From positions 1 to 13,680 of the forward strand of contig JAGRBY010000135.1 in the NCBI GenBank assembly GCA_020433835.1: a DNA stretch of 13,680 bases, in the 5' to 3' direction. The DNA comes from Anaerolineae bacterium. Its GTDB lineage: Bacteria > Chloroflexota > Anaerolineae > 4572-78 > J111. The notes beneath the pieces are model-generated. The model made no database searches, was not told the DNA's origin, and saw nothing but the letters and a program-made list of their open reading frames with translations. Positions 7,852-13,680 of the stretch are shown piece by piece (positions within the stretch are counted from its first letter, which is position 1; the number at the start of each line of letters is the position of its first letter). The translations under genes and the position numbers were made by a program.

Positions 7852-8841
7852 ATGGAAAATGCAAATACCATTGGTACCGTACAACCAGTTCAGGTTGAAA
7901 AGGCCAAGTCAAATAAAAAACAGTTTGTCTTAAACCTTCTAAAGATTGTAATCTCAGTAGCCTTAATTGTCTGGATTCTATGGGACACCAATCTCACGGA
8001 AATCTTTGCTTCAATTACTTCGGCCAACTTGTTCTTGGTGGCGCTGGCCGGAACGCTACACATGGTTGGCTTTACGATTAGTGCCTACCGCTGGCGATTA
8101 CTGCTTCGCACCCAGGGAACGGATGCAAAAATTCCTTACCTCATACGGTCGTATGTTGTTAGTATGTTTTTCAACAACTTCTTACCATCGACAATTGGTG
8201 GAGACACTATCCGCGCCTATGATTCTTATCGGTTAGGCAAAAGTAAAACAGCCGCCGTAGCCGTTATTTTTGTTGATCGATTTCTCGGTCTATTGGCGCT
8301 GATGCTCTTTGCCGTGGTTTCTGTCTTTTTTGCCGACCAACTCATTCAGAATGTGCCTCTTCTTACCCTATGGGTCGTTCTTGGCGTAGCAGGGATGCTG
8401 ACGGTTGTGTGGCTTATTTTTATGCCTTCTCGACGCGTAGCCGATTTTATCGCCAACATTCACTTTCCTTTCTTCAAAAAGCTAAAACACTTAGTCGATG
8501 CCTTTTTAGCCTTTCAAGGTCGCAAAGACGCGTTGTTAGGAGCCTTAGCTTTATCTATGCTGCTGCAAGCAAACGTTGTTTTTCATTATTACCTCATTGC
8601 AAAAGCACTAGGTTTGCCTATTCCTTTACACAGTTTCTTCCTAATTATCCCCCTAGTTACCGTTTTGATGATGCTACCCATTTCGGTTAATGCAATTGGC
8701 ATCCGCGAGAATGCTTTTGTTTTCTTTTTTGCCGCTTATGGCGTATTAAAACCAGAAGCCGTAGCCTTTGCCTGGATAGCTTATGGGTTAGTTTTAATTC
8801 AGGGCATTCTGGGAGGAATTGTTTACGCCTTTAGAAAGTAA
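7852..8841 (+). CDS. Flippase-like integral membrane protein (UPF0104 / LPG_synthase_TM family)
   Basis: This 329-residue polytopic membrane protein has about 7-8 hydrophobic helices, for example ~27-44, 59-78, 133-160, 168-190, 229-252, 260-278 and 303-324. Two family hallmarks are present: NNFLPSTIGGDTIRAYDSYR (108-127) and SVNAIGIRENAFVFFF (278-293). The family is the membrane domain related to lysylphosphatidylglycerol synthase/flippase (MprF) and also includes AglD-like proteins. Members occur often in glycan clusters, where they are proposed to act on or translocate lipid-linked intermediates. The cytosolic aminoacyl-transferase domain of MprF is absent. I start it at the ATG at 7852; an upstream TTG in frame at 7792 would overlap the hydrolase gene and adds residues with no family resemblance. 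It is the last gene of the tight operon and could move the operon's lipid-linked product across the membrane. Confidence 0.88.
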   Translation: MENANTIGTVQPVQVEKAKSNKKQFVLNLLKIVISVALIVWILWDTNLTEIFASITSANLFLVALAGTLHMVGFTISAYRWRLLLRTQGTDAKIPYLIRSYVVSMFFNNFLPSTIGGDTIRAYDSYRLGKSKTAAVAVIFVDRFLGLLALMLFAVVSVFFADQLIQNVPLLTLWVVLGVAGMLTVVWLIFMPSRRVADFIANIHFPFFKKLKHLVDAFLAFQGRKDALLGALALSMLLQANVVFHYYLIAKALGLPIPLHSFFLIIPLVTVLMMLPISVNAIGIRENAFVFFFAAYGVLKPEAVAFAWIAYGLVLIQGILGGIVYAFRK

Positions 8842-8920
8842 ATTTCCAAACGTAATTTTGTTTATCTTGGGCATGCGGTTATCATCTAACATTACCTTTG
8901 TACTTTAACGGATTACGACA

Positions 8921-8999
8921 AGAAACCAGGGTTTTGATGTCTAATTGATAGTTTTTTGGGCAAAAGACATTTCTTTTTAACGCTAAAACCCTGGTTTCT
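8921..8999. repeat. Perfect 15-bp inverted repeat (49-nt spacer) with a nested 6-bp dyad
   Basis: The left arm AGAAACCAGGGTTTT (8921-8935) is the exact reverse complement of the right arm AAAACCCTGGTTTCT (8985-8999). Inside the spacer, ATGTCT (8937-8942) pairs perfectly with AGACAT (8965-8970), so a two-tier stem can form in RNA or single-stranded DNA. It sits in the 269-nt non-coding gap between the operon and the large exported protein. On the + strand the stem is followed by A residues, not a T tract, so it is not a standard intrinsic terminator. It could be a processing or anti-termination structure, a small RNA, or a minimal miniature element with terminal inverted repeats. No flanking target-site duplication is visible. 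The rest of the gap shows no convincing gene. Confidence 0.6.
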
Positions 9000-9110
9000 A
9001 AAAAAGTGCAAACATAGTGATCTAAACCTGTATACCTTTTCCCCCCAAAACTCAGGCCGACTCTCTTAAAATAAGATTCGTATATTTGTTTTACCATTTA
9101 GAGTTGTATT

Positions 9111-12100
9111 ATGTCGTTTGATGCTTTATTTCAGTCATTACAATCTTATATATCGGGCAGTATGTTTCTATTTTTAATTTTAGCTATTTGTCTGCGTTTT
9201 TGTGGGGCGCTACTTCGCTTTTTTAGCCAATTGCCAATTATTGCGTTAGTTGGATGGTTTGTGAGTGCCGCAGCCGTTTGGTTCGCCGCCGCTGCTGCCG
9301 GAGCTTGGCCAATGATGTGGTCTTTGGTTCTGGTTGTAATCATCTATCTGTTAATTGGCTTTTACACAATCAAAAGGAACATTTCCTTTGCCACCTGGGT
9401 TGCCGCTGATGTAATAGGGGTTGTTTTATTTTGCCAGCTTTCTATTCCCCATTTACCTTTAGAAGTTACCCTTCTGGCAGCACTCTTAGCCGCTACGATA
9501 GGTTTTGCTATCGACCTTTTTGTTCATCGCTCTCCTACCGTTATTTGGGGAAGCACCATAGCTCTTGCTTGTCTCCTGGTCATCACCGTTTCTATCATTC
9601 AGCCCTCTTTGGTGACCGGCAGTTTACGATTACTTAAAGATCGTATCCTCCCCACCGAATCAACAGCCTATGCCGAACTGCCAAGACAGGATATAGAAAG
9701 AACATTAGCCTTCACCAACATTACCAACTCAATTGATGCTCCTTTCCCAACAGGTATCTACAACATAACATTTCGTGATATCGACCAAGATGGCTATTCC
9801 GACCTCTATTTGTGGAATACTGATGAAAAAAAACCTATCACCGTTTATCTTCGAAATAATAATGGACAAACCTTTGTTGAGAATGATTTACCCGATACGG
9901 GTGATCTGTTAATAGAGCAGACAGCGCAAAATTCATCGAAAGATTCAGAAATCTTATCCCCGGTTGAGGTCAGTCAAAGCGCCATTATTACGGATTTAGA
10001 TAGCGACAATGATAGCGATATTATCGACATCGACGCCCATAAAACGCTGCTTGTTTTAGATAATGATGGAAACGGTCATTTTTCCGAGAAATCATTAGCC
10101 TCTATTGGCCTTGAAGAAAAGCAGCCGGCCACTTATATCACCGCCGCCGACGTAAATAACGATGGGCTTATCGATCTCCTGATCATCAATGACAATGAAG
10201 CATCGCTCTATCTCAACAGTGACGAAACCCTGTTTGAACTTCACCAGAACTTTTCACCATCATTCGGTATCAGTGCCGGTTTTGTCGACTTCGACAATGA
10301 TGGCGACAACGATCTCTACTTTACGGGTGATAGCCAGATATACGTAAACAATGGACAGGGTGACTTTTCTGATGGCCCTTCCGTTCCCATTGAGCAACTT
10401 GACACGCCGCAGTCAACAAGTTTTGCCGATAGTGATAATGACGGTGATCTGGACTTTGTTGTTAGTGCCGAAAATGGGCAAAGCCAGCTTATACGCAATG
10501 ACTTTGATGGCGGTAACTGGATAAAAGTCCAACTCGATCCGATGCAACAGCATAACCGTTTTGGAGCCAAAATTGCTGTTTATCAAGCTCAAGAAACTGA
10601 GCAAAATCTGGTAGGGCTCAAGAATATTACCCAAGATGAAACACGTATTCATTTTGGGCTTGGCCCGTATGACAATGTTGATGTGGTTGTAAGTTATCCG
10701 GATGGGACAGATATCATGCGCAAAAATATTCGTTCTGGCCAAACCGTTCTTATCAATGACAGTAACGATGGCCTCGATATGGTGGGGTACGAACTAACGC
10801 CGTACGTAGAATGGAGCGTTGAGAATTCTGATTATACGGGTAATCCCTATGACATTGTTGCTTCAGTAACCTTTACTCACGAAGAAACAAAAGCTGTCCA
10901 TAAAACCGAGATGTTTTATGCGGACCAGGGTATGTGGGCTTTTCGCTTTACGGCCACCCAACCCGGTCAGTGGTCATTTACAACAACCAGCCAAGAAGCG
11001 GCTCTTAACGGCTTAACAGGCCAAATTTTAATTTATCCCAACGCGAATGCGCCGGGTTTCATGACTAACTTTGGCTCTAAATGGGGGCGTACCGGCACCA
11101 ACGAGGCTTTTATACCACAGTATGTGATGTACGGCGGACCTCAGGATTACCATAACAATCCGGCCAAAATTGAAGCGGATATACAAACCTTTATAGTTGA
11201 GCATGGCTTTACAGGTTTTAACACACCTGTCTTTTGCCGCTGGTTTGATATTGCCCAACGCAGTTGCAATGATATTCGGTTAACCGACCCTAATCCTGAT
11301 CAAAAAACATTCGAAGCCCTGGAAGAACTCATTCTCCATGTCTATCAGGCTGGTGGTGTGGTGCACATCTGGGCTTGGGGCGATGATTCGCGTGGTGAAA
11401 ACCCCAAACGGTGGGGCATCAATCAAGCAGCTGATCGCCGGTTACAGCGCTATATCGCGGCCCGCTTAGGGCCACTACCCGGCTGGTCGATGGGCTATGG
11501 CTACGATCTCTGGGAGTGGGTTTCCTCTGAAGAATTAACAGACTGGCACAATTATATGTACGCCCACTTTGGCTGGCCACACTACCTGGGAGCGCGATCA
11601 CACAAAAACTCATTGGATCAGCTATCGGAGGCGATGGAATACAGTTCTTATGAACAACATCGGCCTGACTACAATACCTATATTAAAACCATCGAAACCC
11701 GCCCTGAAAAACCCTCTTTTTCAGAAGATCGTTTTCGTATTCGTGATGAAGGTCGCGACAAAGATTATACCATGGAAGACACGCGCCGAGGTTTATGGCA
11801 ATCGGCCATGGCCGGCGGAGTGGCCAACATCTGGGGTAACGTGGCCGATGCCCCCGGCGCCAATGAGGGATTAACCGCTTCGGCTCCCTACCCCAATCCG
11901 GAATGGATAAAGACATACGCTACCTTTTTCGATGAACATTTTACTAAGGACTTAGAACCCTGTACAAATGTCAGTGAATCAGCTTGCTTAGAATCAACCG
12001 ATAACGCACGCTATATCTTGTATCAAGAAGAGACAGCATCGATCACCCTTGGTTTTGCCAATGATGTTGACCAATGGAATATCATAGCTGTTGACACAAA

Positions 12101-12206
12101 AAAACCTTATCAGGAAATTCCTCTAAACTCACAGAATCTATCAGGGTCAGTTTGGGTTCCCCCTTACCTATCTGACTGGGCAGTTGCGGCCACAAAAAAC
12201 CAGTAA
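9111..12206 (+). CDS. Multi-domain membrane-anchored surface protein: N-terminal helices, FG-GAP/VCBS and ASPIC/UnbV domains, DUF5060-like and glycoside-hydrolase-like domains
   Basis: The protein has 1031 residues. Residues ~1-170 contain about six hydrophobic helices (roughly 15-36, 42-63, 66-86, 93-112, 116-138, 145-165). Next come five calcium-type DxDxDGxxD motifs of FG-GAP/VCBS repeats: DIDQDGYSD (223), DLDSDNDSD (295), DVNNDGLID (347), DFDNDGDND (393) and DSDNDGDLD (440). An ASPIC/UnbV domain follows: NWIKVQL (469), NRFGAKIAV (482) and HFGLGPYDNVDVVVSYPDG (514-532). Residues ~560-643 resemble the DUF5060 beta-sandwich. Residues ~650-915 resemble the TIM barrel of DUF4038/GH-like enzymes, with E802 in DLWEW and E872 in SFSED as candidate catalytic acids. 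The tail (~950-1031) may be a small beta domain. The inferred role is a cell-surface glycan hydrolase with a calcium-stabilised propeller-like spacer. The start ATG has only a weak GAG upstream. Repeat and ASPIC calls are firm; enzymatic activity is uncertain. Confidence 0.8.
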   Translation: MSFDALFQSLQSYISGSMFLFLILAICLRFCGALLRFFSQLPIIALVGWFVSAAAVWFAAAAAGAWPMMWSLVLVVIIYLLIGFYTIKRNISFATWVAADVIGVVLFCQLSIPHLPLEVTLLAALLAATIGFAIDLFVHRSPTVIWGSTIALACLLVITVSIIQPSLVTGSLRLLKDRILPTESTAYAELPRQDIERTLAFTNITNSIDAPFPTGIYNITFRDIDQDGYSDLYLWNTDEKKPITVYLRNNNGQTFVENDLPDTGDLLIEQTAQNSSKDSEILSPVEVSQSAIITDLDSDNDSDIIDIDAHKTLLVLDNDGNGHFSEKSLASIGLEEKQPATYITAADVNNDGLIDLLIINDNEASLYLNSDETLFELHQNFSPSFGISAGFVDFDNDGDNDLYFTGDSQIYVNNGQGDFSDGPSVPIEQLDTPQSTSFADSDNDGDLDFVVSAENGQSQLIRNDFDGGNWIKVQLDPMQQHNRFGAKIAVYQAQETEQNLVGLKNITQDETRIHFGLGPYDNVDVVVSYPDGTDIMRKNIRSGQTVLINDSNDGLDMVGYELTPYVEWSVENSDYTGNPYDIVASVTFTHEETKAVHKTEMFYADQGMWAFRFTATQPGQWSFTTTSQEAALNGLTGQILIYPNANAPGFMTNFGSKWGRTGTNEAFIPQYVMYGGPQDYHNNPAKIEADIQTFIVEHGFTGFNTPVFCRWFDIAQRSCNDIRLTDPNPDQKTFEALEELILHVYQAGGVVHIWAWGDDSRGENPKRWGINQAADRRLQRYIAARLGPLPGWSMGYGYDLWEWVSSEELTDWHNYMYAHFGWPHYLGARSHKNSLDQLSEAMEYSSYEQHRPDYNTYIKTIETRPEKPSFSEDRFRIRDEGRDKDYTMEDTRRGLWQSAMAGGVANIWGNVADAPGANEGLTASAPYPNPEWIKTYATFFDEHFTKDLEPCTNVSESACLESTDNARYILYQEETASITLGFANDVDQWNIIAVDTKKPYQEIPLNSQNLSGSVWVPPYLSDWAVAATKNQ

Positions 12207-12384
12207 CCTAACTACCCCAATAGCTTTAAGCTTCATTAATATATAAGCCTATCCTTCCATTCTAACCTAATTTATATGTTATTTTTATCCCTATCAGGAA
12301 TCCATCAGCTAAGATAAGAATAAGAACAGACCAAGATAAATTGTCAATCAACGCCCCTGTATATCACAACACAAAGGTTACATA

Positions 12385-13680
12385 ATGACTAACAAAATTA
12401 CCCAAAGGTACATCAAACACATCTTTAGATGCACGCTGCTTGTTGTATTGTTCATTAGCAGTATTCTTTTTTTATCGCAGTACAATACAGCGGCTGCAAA
12501 GACACCTATAGGCAAAGCGTATTCCTCATCCCTACTGTCTACACCTAGCTGTAGTAATACTATCCGGATAATGCCATTAGGTGACTCGATAACACACGGG
12601 GTCTACGGCAGCGGTTTTAACAACGGCAGTGGCGACCCCCGCCTCGACTCACAGATACCCGGCTACCGCCAACCGTTGTATGATATGCTAACCAACATCG
12701 GCTATGATGTTAACTTTGTCGGCTCGCTACAAGCCGGTGAGGCTATTGTGCCGGCTTTTGATGCCGACCACGAAGGCCATCGCGGTAAACCGGCCAGTTA
12801 CATTGCCGCCAATGTCTATGATTTCCTGGTCGCCAACCCGGCTGATATCATTCTGCTGCATATCGGCACCAATATGCTCAATGAAAGCCCCGATGATGTC
12901 GCCCTGATCCTCAACGAAATCGACCGCTATGAACAATTTTCCAACACCACTATCACTGTCGTTCTAGCTCGCATCATCAACCGCAGCAGCTACAGCCAAA
13001 CAACCACCAACTTCAATAATAATGTGGCCGCTATGGCCCAAGCCCGCATAACCGCCGGCGACGACATCATCCTTGTTGATATGGAAAACGGAGCAGGCCT
13101 TGACTACAACATCGAGCCGGTAGGCGATATGGGCGACAACCTGCATCCCTATGATACCGGCTATGCCAAAATAGCCCAAGTCTGGTACGATGCGCTGTTG
13201 ACCATCCTGCCCGACTGCCCCGTCGGAGCCACCATCACCTCCGATCCGGTGACCCAAGCCTATGTCAACCAACCTTACAGTTATGATGTCAATGCTATCG
13301 GCAGCCCAACGATCAATTACAGTCTAAATGTAGCCCCGCCCGGAATGACCATCGACAGCAGTACCGGCCTCATTAGCTGGACCCCCACCCAAATTCAGAG
13401 CAACATCACCGTTGAAGTTGTTGCCACCAATCTTGAAGGCAGCGATGTCCAAAGTTACACCCTCAATGTGGTCGCGGCCCCGCCAACGCCCACCTCCACC
13501 CCAACGGCTACACCTTTTGTTGTCAATTGCCAAAGCCCGACAGCCTTATTTATCGGCAGCACCAACCCCTTGCCCAATCGGGATCAACTTCTGGTCAACC
13601 ATCTTCAGGCGGCCGGGATTACGGTGGTGGTCAAAGACCAGAATTCGGCCACAACTGCCAAAAAAAAAAAAAAAAACCTG
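12385..13680 (+). CDS. Secreted SGNH/GDSL hydrolase with Ig-like domain and Thr/Pro linker (3' end open)
   Basis: The reading frame stays open to the window end (432 codons). Residues 13-32 are hydrophobic and a TAAA-K site (35-39) gives a likely signal peptide. The SGNH blocks are clear: block I PLGDSITHG (64-72, nucleophile Ser68), the block II Gly in HEGHRG (129-134), block III HIGTN (159-163, Asn163), and block V DNLHP (251-255), giving the triad Ser68/Asp251/His254. Such enzymes are esterases or carbohydrate deacetylases. Residues ~283-364 form a putative Ig-like (He_PIG) domain with GMTIDSSTGLISWTP (328-342). A linker PPTPTSTPTATP (366-377) follows, then the start of another domain (PTALFIGS onward, from 385). 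AAAGG (12373-12377) is the ribosome binding site, 7 nt before the ATG. The last ~6 residues (five Lys, Asn, Leu) come from a suspect A run. The gene may act with the upstream GH-like protein on surface glycan. Confidence 0.9.
   Translation, partial: MTNKITQRYIKHIFRCTLLVVLFISSILFLSQYNTAAAKTPIGKAYSSSLLSTPSCSNTIRIMPLGDSITHGVYGSGFNNGSGDPRLDSQIPGYRQPLYDMLTNIGYDVNFVGSLQAGEAIVPAFDADHEGHRGKPASYIAANVYDFLVANPADIILLHIGTNMLNESPDDVALILNEIDRYEQFSNTTITVVLARIINRSSYSQTTTNFNNNVAAMAQARITAGDDIILVDMENGAGLDYNIEPVGDMGDNLHPYDTGYAKIAQVWYDALLTILPDCPVGATITSDPVTQAYVNQPYSYDVNAIGSPTINYSLNVAPPGMTIDSSTGLISWTPTQIQSNITVEVVATNLEGSDVQSYTLNVVAAPPTPTSTPTATPFVVNCQSPTALFIGSTNPLPNRDQLLVNHLQAAGITVVVKDQNSATTAKKKKKNL
13660..13676. other. 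17-base A homopolymer at the window end, probable assembly or read artefact
   Basis: Seventeen consecutive A bases followed by CCTG interrupt the coding sequence of the SGNH gene right after codons for SATTA. The surrounding gene is C- and G-rich, and nowhere else does the window hold an A run this long. A lysine run here does not suit the domain being encoded. It is best treated as unreliable sequence at a contig edge. Confidence 0.6.

Noticed and set aside
8921..9006. The 15-bp inverted repeat as a rho-independent terminator
   Set aside because: The loop is 49 nt and the stem is followed by A residues on the + strand and no T tract on either strand.
8882..9097. A 71-residue minus-strand reading frame in the gap before the large surface protein
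   Set aside because: It spans both arms of the inverted repeat, resembles no family I recognise, and runs opposite to all accepted genes. It is probably chance.
12207..12384. Promoter or terminator in the gap before the SGNH gene
   Set aside because: A TTGTCA at 12341 has no well-spaced -10 partner (13 nt to TATATC), and the AGCTT/AAGCT dyad at 12222-12232 is too short and lacks a T tract.
12727..13533. Three Gly/Val-rich minus-strand reading frames (12727-12936, 12964-13272, 13324-13533)
   Set aside because: They lie antisense to the clear SGNH hydrolase coding frame in a C/G-rich region where stop codons are rare on that strand.
1..13680. CRISPR array, tRNA, rRNA, transposase or phage genes
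   Set aside because: No regularly spaced direct repeats, no cloverleaf-like segments and no recombinase or phage protein motifs were seen on either strand.

Overview
The window reads as part of an envelope or exopolysaccharide (EPS) gene region from a bacterium. All genes I accept are on the + strand. The lineage is inferred, not proven. The threonine/proline-rich linker and the putative Ig-like domain of the last gene, moderate GC content, and large exported FG-GAP/ASPIC proteins all resemble Chloroflexota (Anaerolineae-like) genomes. There is no rRNA, tRNA or marker gene to confirm this.

Layout. (1) Positions 1-429 hold the C-terminal end of a GT4-type glycosyltransferase cut by the window start. 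(2) Positions 531-8841 hold seven tightly packed genes: a glutamine-hydrolysing asparagine synthetase-like amidotransferase, a class I SAM methyltransferase, a GlpD-like FAD glycerol-3-phosphate dehydrogenase, an NAD-dependent epimerase/dehydratase, a left-handed beta-helix acyltransferase, an exported or membrane-anchored alpha/beta hydrolase, and a UPF0104/LPG_synthase_TM-type flippase-like membrane protein. Gaps run from 23 nt to an 11-nt overlap, as expected for one operon. (3) Positions 8842-9110 are non-coding and carry a perfect 15-bp inverted repeat with a second dyad nested inside it. (4) Positions 9111-12206 encode a 1031-residue protein joining about six N-terminal membrane helices, five calcium-type FG-GAP/VCBS motifs, an ASPIC/UnbV domain, a DUF5060-like beta-sandwich and a glycoside-hydrolase-like barrel. 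(5) From 12385 to the window end runs an open, signal-peptide-bearing SGNH/GDSL hydrolase with an Ig-like domain and a TP-rich linker.

Working model (inference): the operon builds and decorates a surface glycan or glycolipid. The glycosyltransferase adds sugars, the epimerase supplies a modified sugar, the AsnB-like enzyme adds amide groups, the methyltransferase and acyltransferase decorate it, and the UPF0104 protein acts on a membrane lipid intermediate. The two downstream exported proteins (GH-like and SGNH) would trim or de-esterify the product outside the cell. The GlpD homologue is the least expected member.

The last 21 bases contain a 17-base A run followed by CCTG in the middle of a recognisable domain. 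This looks like an assembly or read-end artefact, so the final residues should not be trusted.
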